Origin: Ceratobasidium sp. AG-K
Lineage: Eukaryota; Basidiomycota; Agaricomycetes; Cantharellales; Ceratobasidiaceae
Length of the DNA stretch: 64,000 nt
Assembly (NCBI GenBank): GCA_037039685.1
Contig: JAWNGF010000006.1
Span: forward strand, 2,914,001 to 2,978,000
Direction: 5' to 3'
Both the position numbers and the translations under genes were made by a program. Shown piece by piece: positions 34,506 through 44,927 of this stretch (its first letter is position 1; every line of letters begins with the position of its first letter). The notes beneath the pieces were generated by a model, which saw only the letters and a list, made by a program, of their open reading frames with translations, ran no database searches and was not told the origin of the DNA.

Positions 34506-34757
34506 AGATCTTGACATAGACATCTTTGATATCCCTGAATTCTGCATCCATCATGTTTTGGAAAGTGGCTGGTGCATTTGTAAGACCAAAGGGCATGACC
34601 CTTGATTCAAAGAGTCTGTATTTGGTTCTGAAAGCTGCTTTATGTACATCTTCATTGGCAACTTGTACCAGATTATATGCCAGCTTCAGGTCCATTTTGC
34701 TGAAGATTTTGTCTCCTTTCACAGTTTCTATCACGTCTTTGTGTTGCAACCCTTCTA
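34506..34757 (-). pseudogene. pol: pol of element E, RT middle
   Basis: HKDVIETVKGDKIFSKMDLK, then VMPFGLTNAPATFQNMM and DIKDVYVKI, at which D interrupts. Read with 27571 onward it completes the RT palm. On the other side it is cut by the solo LTR. Confidence 0.85.
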
Positions 34758-35278
34758 TGCCAGTTGACTCATGTCCATGTCTGTTTGCACCTTATAGGCC
34801 TTGAGTGGCCTTAGAGGCTCTGTACTGTATGCTAAGTTGGTAGTGCAACCTTAGCAACCTTATGACAATGGCCTGGGGCCCACTTAGTGTCCAGATGACG
34901 GCCTAAAGGCCTGGTGACTTATTTGCACTCAAGGGGAGAGATGACAAGGCAAAGCAAGCTAGAGGAAGTCCATGCTTGCAAGCCAGTATACATAGTCAGA
35001 GGAATAAATGCCTCAAAGTGGTACAATGCATATGTGGCCAATCAGGTGCCACACTCAGTCAGCAAATCACAAAGACCTTCCAGAGAGAAGTTCTAGAAGG
35101 TCAATCTTTCCATAAGAGAGATCTAGAAGACAGCACAGCCATATGGGCTGTGGGGAAAAGTCATCCATACACCTCACAAAATGAGGGAGAGGGCCACTAT
35201 ATACATTAGGTGCTTAAGGCCACCACAAGTCTAGCCAAGCAAGCAGAGTCCATGTGTGTTGTGGATGGGTCATGACAC
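34758..35278 (-). repeat. Solo LTR inside the RT of element E
   Basis: The minus strand begins TGTCATGACCC and ends CAACTGGCA; it contains ATGTATATAGTGG as TATA box. RT of E breaks off at 35279 (LPPPQIQ) and resumes at 34757 (LQHKDVIETV). The target duplication is not clear, so the exact right end is tentative. This LTR family is not otherwise seen in the window. Confidence 0.65.
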
Positions 35279-36110
35279 ATTGGATCTGGGGAGGGGGTAG
35301 TGGTTTTTTCAGTGTTGCAATTCATGTATTGGTAATCCATGAATAAGCAAGGGGCTTGAGGAATGCCATTAATGTCCTTCCTTTTCACAAACATGACTGG
35401 GGATGCCCATTGCAAGGTGGATGGGACAATGAATCCTTTTGCTAGGTTTTCATCAATCGATTTTTTCAGAACAGCATCCTCTTCCTTGGTCCATGAGTAG
35501 ACTGGTCTGATCTTTGGTTCAGTCCCTGGTTCTAATTCAATTTTCAGATTATAGGGTCAATGTGGGGGTAGTTTGTCCACTCCTTTTGCTTTAAAAACAG
35601 ATGCAAACTCCATGTAGATCTTGGGTAATTGTCCCACCACCCTGTCTTCTAGACTGTTTACTTCTTTGCATAAGCCTTCTGTTGCACAGAAGTCTGAGTT
35701 AGATTCTAGAATACCACTTGTCCAGTAGATTTTTGGGTTATGTTTCCTTAGCCATGGGATTCCTAGGACTATGGTGTGCTATCCCCAAGGTGCTGCATCA
35801 CATGTGATTTCCTCTATGTGGTCATTCATAATGATCTGGAGGGTGACTTCCCGGTCAATAGTCCATTTGAAATGGGTTGTCCATCAATGACTTGGACCCT
35901 TTGAGCTATCTTCTTTTGTGTGGGGATGTTGTGTTTTTCAATATATTTGCTGTTGATAATGTTTCCTGAGGTTCCAGAATAGATCATGGAAGCAGTTATA
36001 CACAATTTTTTGTTGGGCTTTGATTTTGATTGGCACATGGAGTTGGTCTGCCTATTTGGTTGAACAAAGATGCAATTTGTTAACCAACTGATTATGATTC
36101 TCCATGACAA
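35279..36110 (-). pseudogene. pol: Protease and RT start of element E
   Basis: The protease loop is ASMIYSGTSGNIINSKYIEK: the catalytic Asp is Tyr (TAT at about 35981-35979), so the enzyme is dead. LGIPWLRKHNPKIYW follows. The RT start has GFIVPSTLQWASPVMFVKRK and LFMDYQYMN. Three frames are used. Confidence 0.78.
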
Positions 36111-36129
36111 TACAACCTATTTTGGGCTT

Positions 36130-37740
36130 TAGGGCACCAAAAGTTCCCCTCAGTCACTGCTGTTTCCTGATTCTGAATCACTGTTCTCATCTTCTAAGGC
36201 TGCTATCTGCATCTTACAGTTCTTTGCAATGTGTCCCTTCTTGTTGCAACAATAGCATGTGGTTTTGCTGGTGATAGCCACTACTTCTGCCTTGGCATGT
36301 CTAATGTCTGGTCTGATGAATGCAAAGGGAATCCTTGACCTGCTCCCATCTTCCCATTTGATTGTTGGTGCTAGGAACCCTTTCCTATTCTTTTTGATCT
36401 TCTTGATAGTTCCCTTCTTGCTACCTGATGGGGTTAACGTGTAGATCCCCTATCCCCACTGACATTTTGGTGCTGTTGCACTTGTGGCCACCTTCTTGAA
36501 GGTTCTGCTTGATGTCACCCTCTTCAGGGCTTTTCTGCCCTTTTTCTCCATATACCTGGCAATGAGGGCTGCATCAATTTCTTGTGTCCTTGTGAATAGG
36601 TCCTGAAGAGTGGCATTGCATTGGTTGAACACTTGGGGAGTCAGCATGTCTTTGATATTGTCCTTGAGACCTGCATAGAAATTGTCCTTGAGGGTTTGCT
36701 CATTGTACCCCAAAGGAGCCCATAAGGTTCTGAATTCTGCAATGTTTTGGACAACTGTTTTTGTCTGTGACAAGCCTTGCATTTTTGTCAGTAGACTTCC
36801 ACCTGTGCTATTTCTTTGACAGCAAGTTCAGACAGTTACAAAACTGCATACATGCAAACAAGCAGAAAAGTCGCCACAAGCATAGGTTTGGATTTCAGTA
36901 TGCTATTCCTATGACAGAATGTCAGTATCCATAACAATGACCCCATTTGCTTGTACACAGTCTTTGATGGTTCTGCCTTGTTCTTGGATTTCTCCATATA
37001 ATCCATTATTTTGATCCAACACTTTGTTGAGCTTGGCAATGCAGATGTTGCCATCATCCCTGTTATGTAGGATCCATTTTTTGATACTTTCTAACCTGTT
37101 TCCAATTGATCCTATTTGGAGCCCACTATCTTTGAGGAGACCAATCATCATAACTTCTTTAAATTCACCTTCAATTGTTCTTTCCCACCTTGCTTCCCGT
37201 TATTGCCTTCCACCATCCTGGAGGCTGGTCATGATTCAGCATTAAATGTTGTATCTTCTTGGACAAATGAGGCAGGGGGAGCAGAGCACCATGTATCACA
37301 TAGTTACAATTCTGGGGAAGCGGGTGCAGGGTTTGTTGATGGGGTTGTTTGTTGCAAAGATTGTTCTGAACTGGTGGATCAAGCACTTGCTCTCCCTGGT
37401 GTTGGGTTGAAGGCCATAATCTAGAATAACTGCACTTCCTGGTGTGCTTTGACCTTGATTGGCAGGTGGTTTTGATAAAAAAGAAACTGATCCCTGGCTA
37501 GAGATGAAATAATGGGGGAACCTAGTCAATGGTGGGTTCAGTGAAAAAGTATCAGTGGTCTGTGTTTCAATAGGATATGTGAGCAGTGCCTCCTGATTAG
37601 GTTGCTGTGGCTCAGTAATATCAGAGGATGGGGGACATCATCAACAGGCTAGAGGGTGCAAGCTGCAGGTTGCCTCATTGGGTAAAGGATGCAGTGGAGA
37701 GATTGGGGTATTAACAAGTCAATGATGAAGGGTGTGCAGT
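36130..37740 (-). pseudogene. gag: gag of element E
   Basis: The N-terminal part is poorly preserved (37530-37296: SVSFLSKPPANQGQSTPGS). A helical region with LKDSGLQIGSIGNRLESIKK (37150-37030) is followed by the core with LGYNEQTLKDNFYAGLKDN (about 36710-36650) and a zinc knuckle CYCCNKKGHIAKNC (about 36256-36215), then an acidic tail EDENSDSESGNSSD ending in TGA. 37741-37823 shows nothing more. Confidence 0.75.
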
Positions 37741-37823
37741 ACTCACAGAGACCCTGGTGATAAACCCAAATCTGACAGCAGCAAAGGCTGTGTCTTTGAT
37801 GAAGGTAACAAGACTTGTTCTAG

Positions 37824-38250
37824 TGTCACAACCCTAGTCAGGCCTGATGATGCCAAGGGTCAATCAGGGGATGAGGACAGTGGTTGAGGCAACAACCAAG
37901 GTCAATGAGTGGCTCTTAGGCCTAAGCTAAGCAGACACTCAAGTGGATGGGGAAAACAACAAGAGAACAAGCCTTGTGGGAACAAGCCTTGTGTCATTGG
38001 TACATATACAATCTACTCTGGCTATGTACAATAGAGAGTTGTGACAAAAGGAGAAAAAGCAAGAGCCCAAAGGAAGCAAGGGCAGAACAAAGCAGACATA
38101 ATAAGTCATGGAGACCAAGGAGACAAGGGAACAAGCCAGGCAGGCACATCCTGCAGTGATGGCTTACATAACAGGTGCAAATATGGAGCAGGTGAGCATA
38201 ACAAGACCAGGCATACAACAAAACAAAGAGATATAGGAAAGGTTGTAACA
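37824..38250 (-). repeat. LTR between elements E and I (427 bp)
   Basis: The minus strand begins TGTTACAACC and ends GGGTTGTGACA; it replaces the continuation of RT of fragment I after CVIDLKVDE. The termini are related to those of the A/B LTRs but the body differs. No matching flanking pentamers found. Confidence 0.65.
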
Positions 38251-39231
38251 GTATTACTTCATCCACTTTGAGATCAATGACACAGTTGTGTGATCTGTGA
38301 TCAAGTAACCTTTTGAACTTTGCTTTGCTGAAAACTTCTTCAAAGTCCTGGCAATCTTCCAGTATGTTCATAACCTTCCCTTCTCTAGCCTTGATGTAGT
38401 CTTCTTGCCTTATGATAGATTTTCTTGACCAATCTATCATAGGGTTGGATTCTTCTAACCAGGAAAGCCCTGGTATGAGCAGTGTTTCCCCAGTAGGCAT
38501 AGTGAAGAAATCTTGTTTGAAGTTTCTTCCTTCAATTTTGCAGGTAATGCCAGCCATAAACCTTATTGTGAAAGGTAATTCTATTCCTTGCATTCCAATG
38601 CCTTTTTGTGTGGTTTGTAGTTTGATTAGGGGAATTTTATTGGATCTTGCCCATCCAATGTTGATGAAGTGACTTGAGCCATCTGAGTTGATGACAGTAG
38701 GGATTGGTTCTGTGATTCCAGTAATGGTGGCAAATGTAATAGTTGATTCCAAGTGTGCTCTATAGTACATTGTTTTGCCATTAGTAACTGGTTCTTTGTC
38801 TTGCCACACACAGTGAGTGGGAGATGCCTTCTTTCCCTGATTCTGTGGGCTCCTCAATTGTTCCCTCTCTTCCTTTCATTCCTAGTTCTTCCTCCCATCC
38901 CTTCTCTGGGCATTTTGCTAGACAGTGTTGGTCTGATCAACACTTTAAGCATCTCCCTGATGTGGATTTTGCCTTGTGTACTCCATCAGGTAGTTGTTTT
39001 TTGGAGTTGAGTTGTTTGCCTTTTTGAATTTGCCCCCTTGATTGCCTGGAGTTTCTGGTCAATCAAGATGGCAACAGATAACCATTGTTCCAGTGGAAGC
39101 TGTTGTTTGATTCCTTTGTCATTGATTAGGGTTAGTTTAAATTGAGGTAATTTGGTTTTGGCTTCAGGTTTGAGTCCCTCCTTGAGCTGATGGACCAGTG
39201 CTGATTCTCCCCAGTTAAGTTGGACCAAATG
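38251..39231 (-). pseudogene. Fragment I: gag end, protease and RT start of an H-like element
   Basis: The gag C-terminus reads WGESALVHQLKEGLKPEAKT, homologous to WGEEALINQFKEGLKPEIKT of H. The protease (38857 onward) has TVINSDGSSHFINIGWARSN aligned with TLIDSGASKNFMDISWAHWN of H, so the catalytic Asp is Asn and the loop is changed. It then shows PGLSWLEESNPMIDW and EDCQDFEEVFSKAKFK, and is cut by the LTR at 38250. At 39232 it is fused to the tail ORF of G with no LTR between. Confidence 0.8.
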
Positions 39232-39234
39232 GCC

Positions 39235-39943
39235 TCCTCCTTCTCTTCCAGAATTATGGGGTTCTCTGCTGAGTCCCCCACTTCTTCCTTCAATTCCATG
39301 GGCACCTCCTTGCACCCCTCCTCCCATGTGGGTTGGTCCTTGACCCAAACCCTCTCTTCCTCCACCAGCCATTCCATTGGCAACCCTTCCCTTTCCACCC
39401 ATTGGTCCAGGTTGGGACTGTTGTCCCACCACCACAGCCTGTACTCAATCACCTTAGCCCATCAGCCCCTGTCCTCCATCCAGTCTTTCAGATCCTGGTG
39501 CCACACTGCATCCCATTGCCACATGTTGCACAGATGCAACCTTCCTTCTTTCTCCTCCCAGATCCACTTGGACTGCCACACATGGGGGTTGTTGATGTGA
39601 TGGTCCCCCCACTCTTTGCTTGTCCTGTTCTTGACACTGCCCAGAATCACCTCCTGGGCTGAGAATGCTGTGCACCCCCTGGCTATCAGGATGCTTGGCC
39701 ACTCCTTGAGTTGTTGTTTTGTGGGTGGCTTGTGTCCAACCCACTTGATTTCCCCTGCCACTGCCAGGTGGAGCATATTGCTCCCTGGATAGTATTGGCA
39801 CTGTCTGGCATGCCACATGTGCTGAGGGATGTGGTACAAGGTACACCCAAGTCAAGGCATTTGGCAATCTTGCAGGCCACACCTGTGGCCCATGGGAGGT
39901 TGCTGATGGTGACTGAGCAACAAGCATCATGCATGTTTGACAA
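39235..39943 (-). pseudogene. Tail ORF of element G (type 2, Trp-rich), frameshifted
   Basis: Starts at an ATG that overlaps the pol stop (ATGCATGA) and reads MHDACCSVTISNL, aligned with MPAVTHATISNNL of H. The next segments, in shifted frames, are GEIKWVG with GCTAFSAQEV (H: GEFQWVG with GCAAF), a Trp-rich part (WQSKWIWEEKEG, WQWDAVWHQDLKDWM) and GDSAENPIILEEKEE (H: GNTVFNPIDLSIKED). Conservation of start, middle and end against H shows that it is a true gene. Function unknown. Confidence 0.6.
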
Positions 39944-41548
39944 GGTTTTTTCTGGTAAGATGAGTTGGGAGTGGCTTTAGAGCAATGTAAGGCTGGTGAG
40001 AGCTGTTTGAGTTGAGGTTTGCTGCTCCTCCCCTGGTCCTTTTAACTGGTTGTTGTTTGAATTTTGCCAGTATAGGTGCTGAAGGGTGTTCTTTGAGGAA
40101 CTTTCTCACAATGGGTAGCAGTTCTGCAATCTTTTCTGCTCTTTCTTTGGTATCTTTGCTTGGTGGATATCCCTTCCATTGGATTACATATTTGAGTCCT
40201 TCCTTTGTTTCCTTCCAGTCCACAATCTTCTCAACTTCATAGACTTCTTCATCTTCTTCTGTTTCTATGGGGGGTGGTTGTACTTGGTTCCTGTTGAATT
40301 CCTTGTCCTCCTTGTATTTCCATAGTTGATCAATATGGAAAATGTTGTGTTTCCTGATGGTTTTGGGAAGTTCAATCTTGTATGCATGGGAAGAAATTGC
40401 TTTTGTGACTTTGAAAGGACCTAGTTTCTTGTCATCAAGTTTCTTCATTGGTCACTTTGTTTTGAAATTTGTGCTTAGCACCCAAACAAGGTTGCCTGGT
40501 TCATATTTTTCCCTTGGTTCCTTTGCCTGTTCTTCATGGAATTGCATTGCCACTGTTGCTTCTTTCCTTGCTTCTTCCATTTGCTCTTGTAGGTTTCTAG
40601 CTGAAGGGTTCTGAACATCAGTGTCCACTATATTCCATCTATGGTGGAATCCATAGTTAATTTCAAAGGGAGTCTTGCCTGTGGTTCTGTTGACATGATT
40701 GTTGTAGCAAAATTCCGCAATAGGTAGCCATTGTGCCCAGTTATCCTGTCTGTAGTTGATGAAGGCCCTGAGAAACCCTTCAAGCCACTGATTAACCTGT
40801 TCTGATTGCCCATCAGTCTGAGGGTGGAATGCTGTACTGAAAGAAGGGTTGATTCTGAGTTTTTCACAAAGGGAGCCCAGGAAGTGACTGTTGAAGGTGG
40901 TTCCTCTGTTGGAGATTGTTTGCTTGGGTAAACCATGAAGCTTCCAAACATTTGACAGAAAGAGATCTGCAACCTCTTTTGCTGTTGTTGCTTCTTTGCA
41001 AGGGATGAAATGCGCTGTTTTGCTGTGTCAATCCACCACTACCAGGATAGTGTCCCATCCAGCTGATTTAGGTAGCTTGACAATGAAGTCATAGCTGATG
41101 TCTCCCTAAGGATGTGTTGCTATAGGTAGTGGTTTCACTGATACTGAATGTATGTGTCCCTTGCTTCTTTGACATGTTTTGCAGGAGTCTACGTATCAGT
41201 TGACCATTGTTTTCATTCCTGGCCAGTAGTATTGCCCTGAGAGAAGCTCTGGGGTTCTTGCTTGCCCCTGGTGACCAGCAGTTGGTGAATCATGATCCTG
41301 TTGTAGTAATTCCAGGCATAGATCCTTATCTTCTGGAACATAGATTGCACCATTGTACCACAGAGTCCCTCCATTATTTTGTAATCCTTGAATTGCTTCT
41401 TGACACTAGGGGGAAGGTTTTCCCTGCCTTTCACCACTAGGACAAGTGTGCTAAGCAATTCATCTTCCTCCTGTGCTTCTGTGATTTCTGCAATAATGTC
41501 CCTTCCTAATTCCTCTGCAAAGCCTTTGAACCTCTCCTGGTGTATCAT
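39927..41548 (-). pseudogene. pol: Integrase and chromodomain of element G
   Basis: The core is scattered over several frames (41060-40620): TKVPLK-type linker, STAFHPQTDGQSEQV region and NYRQDNWAQW, judged from overlapping reading frames. The last 174 codons (40448-39927) are open: KLGPFKVTKAISSHAYKIEL, KHNIFHIDQLWKY, then the chromodomain with YEVEKIVDWKETKEGLKYVI and QWKGYPPS. A short basic tail (KRTRGGAANLNSNSS) ends in TGA overlapping the tail-ORF start. Confidence 0.75.
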
Positions 41549-43435
41549 GATCTGTTCTGAGTTTGGTATATCCTGATGCTAAGAACATCTAGATAAGAGG
41601 TCTGCTTTTTGCTGGAAAGTTTTCCTGGTAGGTAGTGTATTTCAAAGTTAAATGACACCAGTTCTTGGTACCATCTGTTGTGCCAACAGTTAAAGGTTTT
41701 TGCTGTTTGCCAGTAAGTCAAGTTCCTATGATCCAAATAGACTGTAATTGGTTCCCTAGTTCCTTCCAGATGTAGTCTCCAGTGCTTCAGGGCTGTAATG
41801 ATGGCTAGAAGTTCCTTGTCATGCGTGTCATAGTTCATTTGTGGTGCTGTGAAACTCTGTGATAAGAAACCAATTGGGTGTAGGTACCCATTGTCCTGTC
41901 ATTGTGAAAGAATCATCCCCATTGCCACCCCTGATGCATCTGTTTCAAGAAAGTAGGGTTTAGTGGGGTTGGGATGTGCTAATACTGGATCCTTAATTAC
42001 TGCTGATTTGAGTTTGTCAACAGCCTGTTGCTGTTCCATGCCCCATTCCCACTTCTGTTCCTTTCTTGTGAGTTTGGTTAATGGCTTGACAATACTGCTG
42101 AAGTTTTGCACAAATCACCAGTAGAAGTTTGCAAAGCCTAAGAAGGCTTGTACCTGTTAGACTGTCTTTGGGATGCGCCATTCCAAGATTGCCTTGATTT
42201 TGTCCTTTTCCATGGAAATTCCTTCAGGTGCAATAACAATACCAACAAAGGTGACTGTGGTGATAAAGAATTTGCATTTTGTGATCTTCAGGAAGAGGTT
42301 ATTTTCTTCTAATCACTTGAGTACCTCCCTGACATCTTTTACATGTTGTTCCCAGTCTTTTGAGAAGATGAGAATGTCATCAATGTAGATCATTTCTGAA
42401 ATGTCCTTTATGTCATGGAAGATTTTGTCCATCATCCTTTGGAAGATTGCTGGAGCATTCATGAGTGCAAATGGCATGACCCTGTATTCATAGTGTCCTT
42501 CCTTTGTTCTGAATGCTGTTTTCGATTGATCACTTTCTTTGATTCAAATGTTATTGAAGCCTCACCATAAGTCCAATTTTGAGAAAATTTTGGCTTCCTT
42601 TAATTTTTCTAGAAGGTCCTCCTGTAGTGGTAGAGGGAATTGATTGGGTATAGTGATCTCATTGACTCCTTTGAGGTCAACTCCCAGTCGTAAAAGTTCC
42701 TCCAGTGTCATAGGTTCTGTGTTCTCATCTTGGTGCTTTTTAACAAAGAAAGCTGGTGATGCAATGGGTGATTTGCTTGGCACAATCTTGCCTGCTACTA
42801 GTTCCTCCTCTATATGTTTCCTCAGGACTTGTGTTTCCATTGGAGAAAGTGGATAAGTCTGTGCTGGTTTAGGTAGTTCTGTATCTGGCCTGAAATTGAT
42901 TTTGCAATCCCATTCCCTGTGTGGTGGTAATTCCTTGAAAAGTTCCTTGCTGAAGACCCTCTTGAAGTCTTGGAATTCTTCTGGTATTTCTTTTAGATGT
43001 GCTGCTTTTGCTATGATGGGTTCTTTTTGCCAAGTGATTTCCTTTGTTTCCCAGTTTATTTCAGGGTTGGCTTCTGATAGCCATGTCATTGCTAGAATTA
43101 GGGGAGAATTCTCCAGTTGGCATAACGTAACATCATTGTGTGAAACTTTTTCCCAAGGTATCAAAGGTGAGGTGGACCTTGTACTGGAAAACTGATGGTA
43201 GCTTTTTTCCATTGATTCCTATGACTTCTCATGCTTTAGGTAATCCAATATGGGGAATAGAGTTTTTTGGGTAGAAGGTGATATCAATAATGTTCTTTGT
43301 TGATCTGGAATCAATAAGTGTGGGAGTGGGATCCATGATTCCCTTGATCTGAGTTGAGACAAGTGGTGATTCATTTGTTGCTCTATAGTACATTTGTTTC
43401 CTCAAGATCAAGGGTATCTGGGTAGCATCTGACAT
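41545..43435 (-). pseudogene. pol: Protease, RT and RNase H of element G
   Basis: The protease loop is TLIDSRSTKNIIDIT: the Gly of DSG is Arg. RT (43212-42170) has FFVKKHQDENTEP, DLKGVNEITIPNQFPLPLQE, IFSKLDL and an intact YIDDILIFSKD near 42385; stops are frequent between. RNase H shows FLETDASGVAMGMILSQ (41950-41900) and NYDTHDKELLAIITALKHWR (41840-41780). Longer open segments alternate with frameshifts. Confidence 0.8.
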
Positions 43436-43559
43436 AGAAGCAGAGCACCCCAGGCTTTTCCCAACTCCTTTTTGCTGTTGCTAGTTTCTTCCAGGTCTCC
43501 TGCTTTTGCCTTCTCCTTCCCTTTGGTAGATGGAATGTCTTGGTCCTTCCATCCATTTT

Positions 43560-44342
43560 TGCACTATTGCACAAAGTGGTTCTTTGATCTGCATTTTATG
43601 CAGGCTCCCTCCTGGCAACAATGCTTCTTGGTTTCTTCAGGGGCTAATTTCAGTTTCTTGCCTTGAGTTCTTCCATTTTGACTTGTTTGCCCTTTATTGC
43701 CTTGTCCAGTTTGATTGCTTCCTAGACCTCCAGATCCTCTGACGTATGTTGATCTATACCCTTGTTTTGCTTTGAGCATTTGGACCACTTTAATGGTTGC
43801 TGTTACAAGTCCTTCAAAATTTAGGTTTCCAATGTTGTCACTCATTAGGGATAGGGCATCTAGTTCTGCTAGCAATGCTGGGGCTAGCCCTCATTTGAAG
43901 GCTTCTTTGTATGCTGCATCTCCAATATTGGTATGGGCCTATGGCTTCTGAACTCCATGATGTAGGAAGTGAGAGCATTGTCAATAGAACCCCCCATTTG
44001 GATTGTCATGAGTTTCCTGGAAGCCTGTTCCCTTGCCATTGGATTGCTAAAGTTGAGGAGAAAGTCTTCCTTCATGTTTGACCAGGAGTAAATCACATTG
44101 GTGTTGCTAGTATAGGAAGGGTTTTTGTTGATTCTTTCAAGATGATTGAAAGCCCATGCTTTTGCTTCCTTGTGTTCCATGTTGCTGAGGAATGTAGTAA
44201 TCTACTTCTGATAGTTGTTGAAGATCTGGCCATGGATGTTGAAGTATGTTTCCATCAATGTAATGAATTGATTGGCTTCTGTTCCTCTTTTTCCATTGTA
44301 TGCTTCTGGTTTTTTGACAATTGTCAATTGATCCTTGCTTTC
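43560..44342 (-). pseudogene. gag: gag of element G, 5'-truncated
   Basis: LTIVKKPEAYNGKRGTEANQ begins the Gag core right after the LTR remnant; the N-terminal coiled region present in H is missing. It continues with AWAFNHLERINKNPSYTSNT and ends with a zinc knuckle CIKCRSKNHFVQ, whose last Cys lies beyond an in-frame stop. The core is open over only part of its length. Confidence 0.75.
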
Positions 44343-44448
44343 TGTTGAATCACACCACACTTGAGTGGCTGTAGACTCTTAAGGGTAGGGGTGGTTCACA
44401 GTGTCACTCAGAGGGATGTTTGACAAGACAAAACAATCTGGGGTTGCC
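44343..44448 (-). repeat. 3' part of the 5' LTR of element G
   Basis: The minus strand continues the R/U5 region (TTTGTCTTGTCAAACATCC ...) from the H insertion to ATTCAACA at 44343. It aligns with the distal part of the H LTR but lacks its last 80 bp. Confidence 0.7.
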
Positions 44449-44905
44449 TGTCGTGAGCCAGCTCCCTCCATTGGACTCACCTGTTGTCTTGCCCGCCTGT
44501 GTTCTCCTTTGCGTTGTGTTTCTGTTTCCGTTTGCCACGTTGCCACCTTCTTGTGGTTGTTTCTGTTACACTGTGTAACGCGGCTGTGCTTTGTACGAGT
44601 CATGTCTGTTCATACAGCATGACTCACATGGACACTCCTGATTGGCTGCTTTGTATGACTCATGTGGCTGTGCCTTGTATGACTTGGCCACTTCTTGAAT
44701 ATATATAGAGGACCAACAAGCCTGGTAACCCCAGCTTGTTTTGTCTTGTCAAAACATACCTTTTGAGTGACACTTAGAACCACCCCTACCCTTTAGAGCC
44801 TACAGACACTTAAGTGTGTTGCGGTTCAAGAGGTCACTTAGGTCTTAGTGCTGTCCACTCTCCCTTGCGGCTTGTCTCATAGCCATCAAGAAGTAGCTTA
44901 CAACA
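44449..44905 (+). repeat. 5' LTR of element H
   Basis: TGTCGTGAGCC ... GCTTACAACA. TATA box TATATATAG at 44700-44708, predicted transcript start near 44733. Compared with the 3' LTR about 11 positions differ, most of them CG in one copy and TG or CA in the other (TGTCGTG/TGTTGTG, CCCGCC/CCTGCC, TTGCGTTG/TTGTGTTG, TACGAG/TACAAG). Confidence 0.93.
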
Positions 44906-44907
44906 TT

Positions 44908-44919
44908 ACAAAACAAGCT
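44908..44919 (+). other. Self-complementary primer-binding site of element H
   Basis: ACAAAACAAGCT, two bases after the LTR, is the exact reverse complement of AGCTTGTTTTGT at 44733-44744, 33 nt after the start of the TATA box. Only 22 nt separate the LTR from the gag ATG, leaving no space for a conventional tRNA site elsewhere. Tf1-type self-priming is inferred. Confidence 0.73.
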
Positions 44920-44927
44920 TAACAATC

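Larger units (their letters stand above)
25905..37823 (-). mobile_element. Element E: decayed gypsy chromovirus, split by nested element D and by a solo LTR
   Basis: Minus-strand order: gag (about 37740-36130), protease (36110-35700), RT start (35700-35279), solo LTR insertion, RT middle (34749-34506), insertion of D, RT end, RNase H and integrase (27571-25905). The two flanks of D join at an AGATC duplication to give one RT active-site region. The 3' part of integrase and the 3' LTR are lost at the solo LTR 25524-25904; no 5' LTR is recognised. Confidence 0.85.
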
